The notes below the pieces were generated by a model, which saw only the letters and a list, made by a program, of their open reading frames with translations, was not told the origin of the DNA and made no database searches. From contig JBMOOJ010000089.1 of the NCBI GenBank assembly GCA_049323835.1, forward strand, positions 1 to 64,000: DNA of 64,000 bases. The letters are read 5' to 3'. Origin of the DNA: SG-bin9 sp049323835 (GTDB taxonomy: Bacteria > Pseudomonadota > Alphaproteobacteria > Rhizobiales > Xanthobacteraceae). Below, in pieces: positions 38,493-47,536 of this stretch. The position numbers and the translations under genes are program-made. Numbering within the stretch: the stretch's first letter is position 1; each line of letters opens with the position of its first letter.

Positions 38493-40478
38493 TTACTCCG
38501 CCGGTTGCAGGCCGCGCGCGGGCTTCGCGGGTTTCGGCGCACCGACGCGCAAACGGCGGTCCGACAGCGACAGCAATCCGCCGAATGCCATCAGCACCGG
38601 ACCGATCCAGATCAGCAGCACCAGCGGCTTGTAGTAGATGCGTGCGGCGATCGAGCCATCGGCTCCGGCCTCTCCCAACGAAATGTAAAGCTGGCTCATG
38701 CCGCCACGGGTCAGGAGCGCTGCCTCGGTGGTCGACATGCCGCGGGTCGAGAAGTTGCGCTTCGACGGCGTCATCACGCCGATGGTTTCGCCGCCCTCGG
38801 AGATCACGAACCGCGTCACCTGCTCGCGGTAGTTCGGACCCTGGCGCTGGACGATGCTGTCGAGCTTCACCGCATAGCCGCTGATGGTCACGGTATCGTT
38901 CGGCTTCATCGTCGCGATCTGTTCGGAATTCCAGGTGGCTTCGCAGACGATGCCAATCAGTGCAACGCCAAGCCCGGCGTGCGCAAAGGCCGTACCCCAG
39001 CTGGAGCGCGGCAGACCGATCGCGCGCTGGATGGCCGTCCCGAACGGCACGCGAAACAGTCCGGTGCGCTCGATGATATCGACGGCCGCGCCGGCGATCA
39101 CGAACACCGCAAGGCCGATCGCGAGCGGCGCTAGCGCTGCCCCGCCCCTCGCCCATGCCCATGCGACGGCCACCGCCAGCAAGGCAGCGATTCCGGCTGC
39201 GAACAGACGCTGCGCGGCACCCAACAAGTCACCACGCTTCCATGCGAGCAACGGCCCGAACGCCACGGCGATCAGCAGCGGCACGAACAGCGGTCCAAAT
39301 GTCAGGTTGAAGAATGGCGCGCCGACGGAAATCTTGTCGCCCGTCAGTACTTCGAGCCCGAGCGGGTAAAGCGTGCCGACCAGCACGGTGACGCAGGCCG
39401 TGGTCAGGAAGAGATTGTTCAGCACCAGCGCGCCTTCGCGCGAGATCGGCGCGAACAGCCCGCCCTGCCGCAGCGACGGCGCACGCCAGGCGTAGAGCGC
39501 GAGGCTGCCGCCGATGAAGAAACAGAGGATCATCAGGATGAAGACGCCGCGGCTCGGGTCGGTTGCGAACGTATGCACCGAGGTCAGCACGCCGGAGCGG
39601 ACAAGGAAGGTTCCGAGCAGCGACAGCGAGAAGGTGACGATGGCGAGCAGTATCGTCCAGACCTTCAGCGCGTTGCGCTTCTCCATCACCACCGCCGAGT
39701 GCAGCAGCGCCGTGCCGGACAGCCACGGCATCAGCGAGGCGTTCTCGACCGGATCCCAGAACCACCAGCCGCCCCAGCCGAGTTCGTAGTAGGCCCAGTA
39801 CGAGCCCATGGCGATGCCGAGGGTGAGAAACACCCACGCCATCAGCGTCCACGGCCGCACCCAGCGTGCCCATGCTGCATCGATGCGGCCTTCGATCAGC
39901 GCCGCGACCGCGAACGAAAACGAGATCGAGAAGCCGACATAGCCGAGATAGAGCAGCGGCGGATGGATCGCGAGGCCGACGTCCTGGAGGATCGGGTTGA
40001 GGTCGCGCCCCTCGATCGGCGGCGAAGCGATGCGCAGGAACGGATTCGAGGTGGCGAGAATGAAGAGGTAGAACGCGGCGGCGATCCAGGCCTGCACCGC
40101 CAGCACATGCGCGCGCAGCGACAGCGGCAGGTTGCTGCCGAACGCCGCGACCAGCGCCCCGAACAGTGCCAGGATCAGCACCCACAGCAGCATCGAACCT
40201 TCGTGATTGCCCCACACGCCGGTGAACTTGTAGATCAGCGGCTTCAGCGAATGCGAATTCTCGAACACGTTGACGACCGAGAAATCGGACGACACATGCA
40301 GCGCCGTCAGCGCCACGAACGAGATCGCAACGAACAGCAGTTGCGCCAGCGCGGCTGAGCGGCCGACATTCATCAGCGCAGCGTCGCCCCAGCGCGCGCC
40401 GAGCATCGGCACAACCGACTGGATCAGCGCGAGGCCGAACGCGAGAACGAGCGCGTAGTGTCCGGCTTCGGCGGTCAC
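38493..40478 (-). CDS. ccmF: Cytochrome c heme lyase subunit CcmF (CycK)
   Basis: A 661-residue inner-membrane protein with about 15 TM helices. The heme-handling WWD domain is GWGGWWFWDPVENASLMPW, and the conserved His ligands flank it (GNHEGSMLLW, VHTFATDPSRG). It receives heme from holo-CcmE and attaches it to apocytochrome c together with CcmH and CcmI. Length is typical of alphaproteobacteria. Its start overlaps the ccmE stop by 4 nt. Confidence 0.96.
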   Translation of the reverse strand: MTAEAGHYALVLAFGLALIQSVVPMLGARWGDAALMNVGRSAALAQLLFVAISFVALTALHVSSDFSVVNVFENSHSLKPLIYKFTGVWGNHEGSMLLWVLILALFGALVAAFGSNLPLSLRAHVLAVQAWIAAAFYLFILATSNPFLRIASPPIEGRDLNPILQDVGLAIHPPLLYLGYVGFSISFSFAVAALIEGRIDAAWARWVRPWTLMAWVFLTLGIAMGSYWAYYELGWGGWWFWDPVENASLMPWLSGTALLHSAVVMEKRNALKVWTILLAIVTFSLSLLGTFLVRSGVLTSVHTFATDPSRGVFILMILCFFIGGSLALYAWRAPSLRQGGLFAPISREGALVLNNLFLTTACVTVLVGTLYPLGLEVLTGDKISVGAPFFNLTFGPLFVPLLIAVAFGPLLAWKRGDLLGAAQRLFAAGIAALLAVAVAWAWARGGAALAPLAIGLAVFVIAGAAVDIIERTGLFRVPFGTAIQRAIGLPRSSWGTAFAHAGLGVALIGIVCEATWNSEQIATMKPNDTVTISGYAVKLDSIVQRQGPNYREQVTRFVISEGGETIGVMTPSKRNFSTRGMSTTEAALLTRGGMSQLYISLGEAGADGSIAARIYYKPLVLLIWIGPVLMAFGGLLSLSDRRLRVGAPKPAKPARGLQPAE

Positions 40479-40936
40479 TTCGCGGCTCCCGGTTTGGCGC
40501 CGTAGTCGTCCTTCCAGTGGCCTTGCTTCTTCAGCGCGTCCGCAACCTCCTTCGGCATGTAATTCTCATCATGCTTGGCCAACACCGTGTCGGCACGGAA
40601 CACACCGGACGCATCGAGCGCACCTTCGGAGATCACGCCCTGCCCCTCGCGAAACAGGTCGGGCAGAATGCCCCTGTAAGCTACCGGCAACGTGGCGGTC
40701 CCGTCCGTCACCTTGAAGCTGACGGCGAGATTGTCGCCACGCACCAGCGATCCGCTTTCGACCAGTCCGCCAAGGCGAAAACGCTTGCCGGGCGGGATCT
40801 GCTTCTCTGCAGCCGCCGCCGGCGTCGTGAAGAACAGGATCGAGTCGCGCAGCGCGTTAAGGACGAGACCGGCCGCAATCGCCAGCACGATCATCGCACC
40901 GCCAATCATCGTCAATCGCCGCTGCTTGCGCGTCAT
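40475..40936 (-). CDS. ccmE: Cytochrome c-type biogenesis heme chaperone CcmE (CycJ)
   Basis: A 153-residue protein with one N-terminal TM helix (MIGGAMIVLAIAAGLVLNAL) and a periplasmic OB-fold. The heme-binding motif VLAKHDENYMP supplies the His that forms a covalent bond to heme. It carries heme from CcmC to CcmF. ATG at 40936 is the family start; 2 nt separate it from the ccmI stop. Confidence 0.95.
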   Translation of the reverse strand: MTRKQRRLTMIGGAMIVLAIAAGLVLNALRDSILFFTTPAAAAEKQIPPGKRFRLGGLVESGSLVRGDNLAVSFKVTDGTATLPVAYRGILPDLFREGQGVISEGALDASGVFRADTVLAKHDENYMPKEVADALKKQGHWKDDYGAKPGAAK

Positions 40937-40938
40937 GT

Positions 40939-42066
40939 TTATCCGCCGATCCCGAGCTGCTTCACGCCGTCGTTGAGTTCGCGCAGCCGCGCCTCGTCCT
41001 TCTCGAACACGCGCCGCGCATCGCCGATCGCCTGCCGCGCCGTATCGGCATCGCCGAGCACCATATAGGCGCGCACCAGCCGCAGCCATCCCTGCACGTC
41101 GTTGCCATCCTGCTTCAGCCGCGTCGCGAGCCGGTCGACCATGCCTCGGACCATCGCGTTGCGATCGGCTTCGGTCATGTCCTTGGCCGCAGCCACATCG
41201 TCGGCCGTCGGGCCCGGTGCGACGCCCGCATTGGTGTTGGCTGCCACCGCACCGCCCGCCTGATCCAGCGCGGCCTGGACCAGCGGCCGCCAGGGCGCAT
41301 CGGCCGGCGCAGTCGCGAGCATCTCTTGCCAGATCTTGCGGGCGTCGGCGGGACGGCCGTCCTGATCGGCGGCGACGCCGAGGAAGTAACGCGATTTGAC
41401 CTCGGAGGCATCGAGCGCCACCGCGCGCTCGAACTCTTTCTTCGCATCGGCGCTGATCACACCGCCCGCAGCCGCGGACAATGCCTCGCCGAGATCGGCG
41501 CGCCGCGCGGCGTTCTCGCCCTTGTGGATGATGATGTTGCGGAACGCACGCGCGGCATCGTCGAAACGGCCGAGCTTGAACAGCACCGGCGCCAGCACTT
41601 CCCAGCCCCGCGCATCTGCCGGGTTCTTTTCGAGATGCGCCTCGACCTGCGCCACGAGCCGGTCGAGCGAGGCGGTCGCGACTTCGGCGCGCTGGCGCTC
41701 CGCCAGCGGAAAGTCGCCGAGCGAGGGCGAACCGAGCTTAAGATAGACGCCGCCCGCGAGCAGCGGCAGGGCCGTCAGTGCGAGGATGGCGACGGCGCGG
41801 CGTGCGCGCAGATGAATGGATGACGACTCGGCTGGCGCGGCTTCCGACGCCGCGATCATCCGCCGGCTGATCTCGACCCGCGCGGCCTCAGCATCGGGTC
41901 CGGAAATAAGCCCAGCCGCGGCGTCGCGATCCACTTCCGCCAGCTGATCGCGATAGACCGCCAGTTCGCTGCCCGCGTTCGTTGCCGCGGCGCTCCGGCT
42001 CAACGGCCAGAGCACGGCGAACGCCGCAGCCACCGTCATCAGTCCAAGCACAAACCAAAGCGCCAT
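40939..42066 (-). CDS. ccmI: Cytochrome c maturation protein CcmI (CycH)
   Basis: A 375-residue apocytochrome chaperone. TM1 is residues 3-22, a cytoplasmic leucine-zipper-like loop (LAVYRDQLAEVDRDAAAGLI) follows, TM2 is near residue 92-110, and the periplasmic part holds tetratricopeptide-like repeats (RGWEVLAPVLFKLGRFDDAARAF). It binds the C-terminus of apocytochrome c. First gene of the ccmI-ccmE-ccmF-ccmH operon. Confidence 0.92.
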   Translation of the reverse strand: MALWFVLGLMTVAAAFAVLWPLSRSAAATNAGSELAVYRDQLAEVDRDAAAGLISGPDAEAARVEISRRMIAASEAAPAESSSIHLRARRAVAILALTALPLLAGGVYLKLGSPSLGDFPLAERQRAEVATASLDRLVAQVEAHLEKNPADARGWEVLAPVLFKLGRFDDAARAFRNIIIHKGENAARRADLGEALSAAAGGVISADAKKEFERAVALDASEVKSRYFLGVAADQDGRPADARKIWQEMLATAPADAPWRPLVQAALDQAGGAVAANTNAGVAPGPTADDVAAAKDMTEADRNAMVRGMVDRLATRLKQDGNDVQGWLRLVRAYMVLGDADTARQAIGDARRVFEKDEARLRELNDGVKQLGIGG

Positions 42067-42210
42067 CGGGCGGCTGTTCCGCAGGGTTCCAGAAGTGCCG
42101 GCGCGGCTGAAAAAACGCGCAAGTCCACCGCCTTACACCATGGCAGACGGGCCGCCGCAAGGCAGATTAGAATGACTTTTAAGAGAGGGGCGGGAGGGAT
42201 CAGGGAGGGA

Positions 42211-43605
42211 TCAGCTGGCCTTGGGCGCGGCCTTGCGCTCGACATAGACGGCGTTGTCCGCCGCCTTGCTCATCAGCGAGGCGTAGTCGAAGCCGAACAG
42301 GATTTCGCAGAAGCGGACGGCGGCATCGACCTGCGCCTTGCGGAAGGCGCGCACGCGCTGATCGGGCGTGCGCAGCGAGGCCACGAGCGCCTCGGTCGAG
42401 CGCTCGACGTAATGCTGCAACTCGGAATAGGTGCGCAGCGTCACCTCGTTGATCGCGAGCTCGCTCGCGTAGTTGCGGCAGGTTGCGACGAAATCGATCA
42501 GGGCGACCGTCTCGTCGACGTCCATCGTGTCGATCTTGGAGGCGGCGGTGATGTCCTTGTCGGGCCGCTGGCGCAGCAGGCGGCGCACCCGGCCCGGCAC
42601 GCTTTCGATTTCCGACTGCAAGGCGCTGGAGATTTCGACGCGGATGGAGGCGAGCTGACGACCCCAGGCGGAATCGCTGCGGATATCGAGTTCGGTGCGC
42701 AGACCGCGAATGCCGTCATGGACCGTCTTCAGATGGCTGGAGATATCGTCGAAGCGGCCGCGCTTGATATCGGATCGCAGCGTGAGCGCAACGCGCGCGA
42801 GATCGTGGATCGCCATACTGACGGCGACGCCGAACGGCGTGCCGGCCACGCGGATTTCGTCGTCGGAGCCGGCCACCTTGATGGCAAGCCGGACGATGTG
42901 CCACGAGGAGCCGAGCCGCTGCATCACCATGGCGAGCGCGAACGGCAGGATCGTTGCCGATTGCAAAGTCGGCACGTTCAGCGCATCCATGGTGGAAGCG
43001 ACATGCGACTCGGCGAACGTACGCAGCGTTCGCGGCAGGCGATTGCCGAGCGTATCGAGCGCTTCGCGGGCGCCGAGCACGGCGCCGACCGGCATCAGAT
43101 CCTCGACGACGCTGGGCGCGCCGATGCGGCCGAGTGACCGGCTCTCAGGCCCGCCCGTCGGCGAAACAGCCTTGGCGATGACATCGGACGCCGCAAGCTG
43201 GAACGCCCGGATCGCCTTGTCCACGTCCTTGTCGGCCTCGATCGCCGCCTCGAGCTTGCGCGTCTCGTCCGGAATGGCCTCGCGATGAAGCCATTGCCAG
43301 ATCGGCAGCAGCGAGGAGCGCCGAACCTGACCGGGAGCGCTGTGACTGGTCTCGCAGAGGAAGGGTTCGAGCGGCTCCAGAACCAGCCGCGAGGCATCGG
43401 CGACCCGCGGCCGCTCGTTGTCGCTGTCCCGGCGGACGACCTTGCGCAGCTGTTCGAGGACCAGGTTGGCGACGGCGACGTCTTGCCCGCTCTCGACGGC
43501 GCGCTCGAACTCCCGCATCAGCAGCGCCTGCGATTGCGGCGGCAGCTGTGCGAGAAATTCTCTTAGACGATCAATCGCCTGTGGCCCCATTTGCTCACGA
43601 CCCAT
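42211..43605 (-). CDS. Conserved protein of unknown function (~464 residues)
   Basis: I do not recognise a domain. The protein is largely alpha-helical by composition, without signal peptide or TM helix. It starts with a short helical region rich in Gln/Arg/Leu (IDRLREFLAQLPPQSQALLMREFERA) that looks like an oligomerisation element and continues with repeated helices up to LLRQRPDKDITAASKID and a C-terminal FCEILFGFDYASLMSK. Three start codons are possible (GTG 43617, ATG 43605, ATG 43590). It lies between ccmI and the feuQ-like kinase, same strand, with 144- and 138-nt gaps, so it is probably its own unit. Codon use looks native. Confidence 0.7.
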   Translation of the reverse strand: MGREQMGPQAIDRLREFLAQLPPQSQALLMREFERAVESGQDVAVANLVLEQLRKVVRRDSDNERPRVADASRLVLEPLEPFLCETSHSAPGQVRRSSLLPIWQWLHREAIPDETRKLEAAIEADKDVDKAIRAFQLAASDVIAKAVSPTGGPESRSLGRIGAPSVVEDLMPVGAVLGAREALDTLGNRLPRTLRTFAESHVASTMDALNVPTLQSATILPFALAMVMQRLGSSWHIVRLAIKVAGSDDEIRVAGTPFGVAVSMAIHDLARVALTLRSDIKRGRFDDISSHLKTVHDGIRGLRTELDIRSDSAWGRQLASIRVEISSALQSEIESVPGRVRRLLRQRPDKDITAASKIDTMDVDETVALIDFVATCRNYASELAINEVTLRTYSELQHYVERSTEALVASLRTPDQRVRAFRKAQVDAAVRFCEILFGFDYASLMSKAADNAVYVERKAAPKAS

Positions 43606-43743
43606 TGGGGCGCGCACGCACCCATCGGGAGTATTAGCAAGGCCTGCGTTAAGAAGCCGTTGAGGAACAGGGAGTTGGGGCGGGAAATCGGTACTGGAAC
43701 CGGCGGTTTGCCGGGCGCGACAGGATGAGCCGAAGACAGTTCG

Positions 43744-45147
43744 TCACACCCCCGGCAGCGTCAAAACCGCCCGCAATCCGCCCGCCGGAGCGGTGCCCAG
43801 TTCGAGCCGCCCCCGATAGAGCCCGGCCAGCTCCACCACGATCGACAGGCCGAGGCCGGACCCGGGCTTGGACTCGTCGAGCCGCTGGCCGCGCCGGGCG
43901 ACCTGGTCGCGCTCCTCGGCGGAGAGCCCCTTGCCGTCGTCATCGACGATGATCTTGAGCGCCGGATCGAGATCGCTGTTGGGCGTGCGCTCGGACAGCA
44001 CCTCGATCAGCACCTTCTCGTGCGCCCATTTGCAGGCGTTGTCGACGAGATTGCCGGCCATCTCTTCGAGGTCCTGCCGCTCGCCGCGGAACTTCAGGTC
44101 CGGCGGCACGATCGCATCGACGACGATGCCGCGGTCGCGGTGAATCTTTTCCATCGTCCGCCGCAGCGCCTCGATCACCGGGCTGACCTCGGTGACGCTG
44201 ACGACCGCCGTGACCCGCGCCGCGATCCGCGCGCGTTCGAGGTGGTGCGCCACCTGGCTGCGCATCACGTCCGCCTGCTCCAGCACCTTCGAGGCGAACG
44301 CATCGCCGCCATGGCTGTTGGCTTCGTTGACGATCACCGACAGCGGCGTCTTGATCGCATGCGCGAGGTTGCCGACATGCGTGCGCGCGCGCTCGACGAT
44401 TTCGCGATTGGCGTCGATCAGCGCGTTGGTCTCGCGCGCCAGCGGCGCAATCTCCAGCGGAAACTGTCCCTCGAGACGCTCGGCGCGGCCGGAGCGGATA
44501 TCGGCGAGCGATTGCGAGATGCGTTTCAGCGGCGCGAGGCCGTAGCGTACCTGGAAGATGGTGGTGATGATCAGGCCGATCGAAAGCGCGAGAAACGTTC
44601 CGCCGAGATAGACGTCGAACGCGCGCGTCTCTTCGAAAATCTCCGTCGCATCGCCCGCCACGATAGCGAGGAAGCGTCCATCGGTGCCGAGATCGACCGG
44701 CCGCTCGGCCGCGCGCAGCCGCTGATCTTCGGGGCCCGTGATGTAGCCGATCCGCAGGCCGGCGGTGTTGAGCTCGATCGCCTCGTCTTCCAGCCGCGGC
44801 AACTTCTTGTCCCACAGCGAGCGCGATGCGCGCACCTCCTGCTTGGTGCCGTCGATGCGGGTAATCTGCCAGTACCAGCCGGACAGCGGCAGTTCGAACA
44901 GCGGCTCGCCGAGCGACTGCGTGTCCTTGTCCTTCTCCGTCGCATCGTCCGGCGTGGCGATCTCGGCGATCAGCGTGCGCAGATAGAGGTTGAGGCGGCG
45001 GTCGAAGGCGCGCTCCGACGCCTGCCGGTAGACCGACGACAGCGCGATCCCGGTGACGACGAGAATGATCACCACCCAGGCGGTTGCCGAGAGGAACAGC
45101 CGGGTGGCGAGCGAACTAGCATCCGGTTTCCGAAGTTCGTAACTCAT
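43744..45147 (-). CDS. feuQ: FeuQ/PhoQ-like sensor histidine kinase
   Basis: A 467-residue membrane kinase: TM1 residues ~18-38, a periplasmic PhoQ-like sensor region of ~130 residues, TM2 ~185-207, HAMP-like linker, H-box VGNLAHAIKTPLSVIVNE near residue 265 (the HAIKTPL variant typical of PhoQ/FeuQ), N-box GNLVDNACKWA and G-boxes DDDGKGL and GSGLGLSIVVEL. It pairs with the response regulator immediately upstream. In rhizobia FeuQ/FeuP control cyclic-glucan export and envelope stress genes. Its ATG lies inside the loop of a 25-bp-arm hairpin, and the first 11 codons form one arm. Confidence 0.88.
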   Translation of the reverse strand: MSYELRKPDASSLATRLFLSATAWVVIILVVTGIALSSVYRQASERAFDRRLNLYLRTLIAEIATPDDATEKDKDTQSLGEPLFELPLSGWYWQITRIDGTKQEVRASRSLWDKKLPRLEDEAIELNTAGLRIGYITGPEDQRLRAAERPVDLGTDGRFLAIVAGDATEIFEETRAFDVYLGGTFLALSIGLIITTIFQVRYGLAPLKRISQSLADIRSGRAERLEGQFPLEIAPLARETNALIDANREIVERARTHVGNLAHAIKTPLSVIVNEANSHGGDAFASKVLEQADVMRSQVAHHLERARIAARVTAVVSVTEVSPVIEALRRTMEKIHRDRGIVVDAIVPPDLKFRGERQDLEEMAGNLVDNACKWAHEKVLIEVLSERTPNSDLDPALKIIVDDDGKGLSAEERDQVARRGQRLDESKPGSGLGLSIVVELAGLYRGRLELGTAPAGGLRAVLTLPGV

Positions 45148-45191
45148 CGCAGCAATCTCTTACACGAACTTCGGAAACCAAAGGATGCTAG
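45116..45191. promoter_or_regulatory. Long hairpin enclosing the feuQ start codon
   Basis: Left arm 45116-45140 and right arm 45164-45191 are perfectly complementary over 25 bp, interrupted only by a 3-nt bulge (AAA at 45180-45182). The 23-nt loop 45141-45163 contains the feuQ ATG (45145-45147) and the probable ribosome-site region. On the mRNA this would present or hide the start, so it could control translation of the kinase. Function is inferred; the structure is seen directly. Confidence 0.8.
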
Positions 45192-45202
45192 CAATTGAAA
45201 CT

Positions 45203-45279
45203 ATAGTACCGCTTCGATCTGAAGTTCCTGAAGGTGGCCTTGCAGCGATGGCGCAGGAACTTCAGATCGGCGGTACTAT
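45203..45279. promoter_or_regulatory. Second long hairpin, between feuP stop and feuQ
   Basis: Left arm 45203-45230 and right arm 45254-45279 pair over 26 bp with a 2-nt bulge (TT at 45213-45214) and a 23-nt loop. The right arm covers the feuP stop codon (45276-45278). No T run follows, so it is not a normal intrinsic terminator. With the hairpin at 45116 it fills almost the whole intergenic region; both share the core gaagttc. Confidence 0.8.
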
Positions 45280-45947
45280 CGCGCATCGGCCGGGGGCGCG
45301 AGCAGATAACCCAGCCCGCGCACGGTCTGGATGATGTCAACGTCCAGCTTCTTGCGGATACGGCCGACGAACACCTCGATGGTGTTGGAGTCGCGGTCGA
45401 AGTCCTGATCGTACAGATGCTCGACGAGTTCGGTGCGCGAGACGACGCGCCCCGAATGATGCATCAGATAGGCCAGCAGCCGGTATTCGTGCGACGTCAT
45501 CTTGACCGGATTACCGCTGACACTGACGCGATTGGTGCGGGTATCCAGCGTCACCGGGCCGCAGACGAGTTCGCTCTGCGCGTGGCCTGCGGCGCGGCGC
45601 AGCAGCGCGCGAATGCGGGCCAGCACTTCTTCGAGATGAAAGGGTTTCGCGACATAATCGTCGGCGCCGGCGTCGAAGCCCTGCACCTTGTCGCTCCAGC
45701 GGTCGCGCGCGGTCAGGATCAGGACCGGCATGGAGCGGCCGTTGCGCCGCCAGGCTTCGAGCACGGAGATGCCGTCCATCTTCGGCAAGCCGATGTCGAG
45801 CACCACCGCATCGTACGGCTCGTTCTCGCCGAGAAAATGCCCCTCTTCGCCGTCGAACGCGCGATCGACCACATAACCGGCGTCGGATAGCGCCGTAACC
45901 AGCTGACGATTGAGGTCGGGATCGTCTTCCACGACAAGCAGGCGCAA
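45276..45947 (-). CDS. feuP: FeuP/PhoP-like OmpR-family response regulator
   Basis: A 223-residue regulator. Receiver domain: MRLLVVEDDPDLNRQ, phospho-acceptor Asp in AVVLDIGLPKMDG, Lys in YVAKPFHLEEV. Winged helix: MTSHEYRLLAYLMHHSGRVVSR and IEVFVGRIRKKLD, a PhoP/FeuP-type recognition helix. The start is TTG at 45947 with GGAG 8 nt upstream; no better ATG exists in frame. It is transcribed ahead of the feuQ-like kinase, with two large hairpins in between that may set their relative expression. Confidence 0.92.
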   Translation of the reverse strand: MRLLVVEDDPDLNRQLVTALSDAGYVVDRAFDGEEGHFLGENEPYDAVVLDIGLPKMDGISVLEAWRRNGRSMPVLILTARDRWSDKVQGFDAGADDYVAKPFHLEEVLARIRALLRRAAGHAQSELVCGPVTLDTRTNRVSVSGNPVKMTSHEYRLLAYLMHHSGRVVSRTELVEHLYDQDFDRDSNTIEVFVGRIRKKLDVDIIQTVRGLGYLLAPPADAR

Positions 45948-46088
45948 ATCCGGTCTCCGCAGTCACATGCCGGCGGGCGGCCGACTCACGCCGCACGCGA
46001 ACGGCGGCGATCATACCGCCGCTTTCGCAGGCATGCCAATTTCATATGGCGCGGCGTGAACGCGCGATGAACGGGTGGGTCCCGATTC

Positions 46089-46661
46089 TTACTTTTTCTT
46101 CATGACGGTTTTGACCAGTTGGCCGAGTGCGCCGGGCGCGTCCTGTCCGGTGGCCGCGCTGACCTTCTCTCGTGTCCGGCCGCTGATGTAGACCCCGAGC
46201 ACGCCGAAGCGGAAACCCCAGTAGGCAACGAGCAGCGCGGTCGCGCCGACGAGCGCGTGGATCGTTTGCAGGTCGCCGGTCCAGAACTCGTGCACCAGCA
46301 CCGCCCACAGTGCCGCGCATTCGAGGGTCAGCTCCACCGCGTAGAGCGGCCGCCACCAGCGCTGCACGACATCGTCGCTGGTGATCTCGGCGCGGATCGT
46401 CTGTTGCGTCTCGGCGATGGCCACGCGCTGCGCTTCCGCCTCGGCGCGGATCACCTCCGCCCAGCGGTTCTCCGCCTCCGCGATCCGCTCCGCCGGACAG
46501 GATGGCAGCGCCGCGCCGACATCGCGCGGCGTCGCCGACGCAGCGCCAATGACATCGGCCAGAATCTCGCCTGCCGCACCGCCAAGCGGACCGCCCAGCG
46601 CCGTCCCCAGCACCGGCGCGCCGAGCGCGATGACCTTCTTCGCCACATCACTCCAGTCCAT
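46089..46661 (-). CDS. GTA-type three-TM holin
   Basis: A 190-residue protein of the GTA_holin_3TM family. A Gly/Ala-rich amphipathic N-terminus (VLGTALGGPLGGAAGEILADVIG), a charged helix (AEAENRWAEVIRAEAEAQRVAIAE) and then two clear TM segments (LECAALWAVLVHEFW and HALVGATALLVAYWGFRFGVL) are seen, ending in a Lys-rich tail. In Rhodobacter the related protein makes the pores that let endolysin reach the wall for particle release. It overlaps the endolysin gene by 14 nt, last of the cluster. Confidence 0.87.
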   Translation of the reverse strand: MDWSDVAKKVIALGAPVLGTALGGPLGGAAGEILADVIGAASATPRDVGAALPSCPAERIAEAENRWAEVIRAEAEAQRVAIAETQQTIRAEITSDDVVQRWWRPLYAVELTLECAALWAVLVHEFWTGDLQTIHALVGATALLVAYWGFRFGVLGVYISGRTREKVSAATGQDAPGALGQLVKTVMKKK

Positions 46662-47427
46662 GCGCGTCCTCCTTGATCATCGCGACCGGTGCGGCCGCGT
46701 CCCGCCGGCGCCGGCGCCAGAGCACTATCAGTGCGACGACGACCGTCAGCGCGACCGCGAAAGCCGCAAACCAGATGCCGGCGTGATGCGCCGATGCAGC
46801 CGCCGTCGCGGCCGCACCGCCTGCGGCCGCGCCGCCTGCAACAATGTCGCGAGATCGCGTCGCGGGCGGTGCGGGCAGTGATGCGCGTTCCGCTGACGGT
46901 GACGCCGCCTCCGAGGCCAGCGCAAGCGCGGTGCTGCGGACATGTGCGACCCGCCGCGTCCAGCCTCGGCCGAACACGGCAAAGGTCTTCAAGCTGCGCA
47001 GGAAGGCCATCCGCTCCGCGCAGATCGCATTGATGAGGGCGGCTGCATCGCCCGCATGCGCGGCGTCGCACACCGGTCGATCGATGGCGCCGCTGCGATC
47101 GGGCAAGCCGAGCACCCGGCGCAGCACCCTGCCAGCGCGGCCGACACCCGAGTTCACACCGTAATCGAACACGGCATAATCGATCCCGGAGGGCAGCTCA
47201 TCGCAACGCAGGGCATTCCAGTAGCGCTCGCGATAAATCGCACGCGCCGCCGCTTCCGGCATCCGCCGGACGTCGTCAGCGGTCGCACCGGGCTTCCAGT
47301 GCCGCCGTGCATCGGCAAGCGTGATGCCCCATCTGGTCGGCCCGCCCGGGTCGTCCGGGTGATTGACATAACCACCCTCGCTCGCCAGCAACGCAGCGAT
47401 TGCGCGATCCCATGATGATGCGCTCAT
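46648..47427 (-). CDS. GH108-type endolysin with C-terminal TM helix
   Basis: A 259-residue peptidoglycan hydrolase. The glycosyl hydrolase 108 motif is LLASEGGYVNHPDDPGGPTRWGIT (catalytic Glu in SEGGY), followed by the PG-binding-3-type region VFDYGVNSGVGRAGRVLRRVLGL. Residues ~215-240 (GIWFAAFAVALTVVVALIVLW) form a TM anchor with a basic stop-transfer, so the enzyme may be held in the membrane until the adjacent holin triggers. The ATG of MSASSWDRA is chosen. Function: lysis for GTA or phage release. Confidence 0.87.
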   Translation of the reverse strand: MSASSWDRAIAALLASEGGYVNHPDDPGGPTRWGITLADARRHWKPGATADDVRRMPEAAARAIYRERYWNALRCDELPSGIDYAVFDYGVNSGVGRAGRVLRRVLGLPDRSGAIDRPVCDAAHAGDAAALINAICAERMAFLRSLKTFAVFGRGWTRRVAHVRSTALALASEAASPSAERASLPAPPATRSRDIVAGGAAAGGAAATAAASAHHAGIWFAAFAVALTVVVALIVLWRRRRRDAAAPVAMIKEDAHGLE

Positions 47428-47481
47428 CGCGGCACCGCAGGGAGCTTGTGCGTGGCGGCCATGATCGTCTTCCAGGCAAAG

Positions 47482-47510
47482 AAAAAGCCGCCCCTTTGCG
47501 GCGGGCGGCT
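47482..47510 (-). terminator. Intrinsic terminator after the DUF2793 gene
   Basis: An 8-bp perfect stem (47486-47493 with 47503-47510) is followed on the minus strand by T5. It ends the structural operon 27 nt after the DUF2793 stop, so endolysin and holin downstream probably have their own promoter or depend on readthrough. Confidence 0.8.
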
Positions 47511-47536
47511 GGATGGAGAGCAGTTTGGCAGTATGC

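Noticed and set aside
45203..45279. Second feuP-feuQ hairpin as an intrinsic terminator
   Set aside because: No T run on either side in the needed direction, and the kinase gene follows, so a regulatory or mobile palindrome is more likely.
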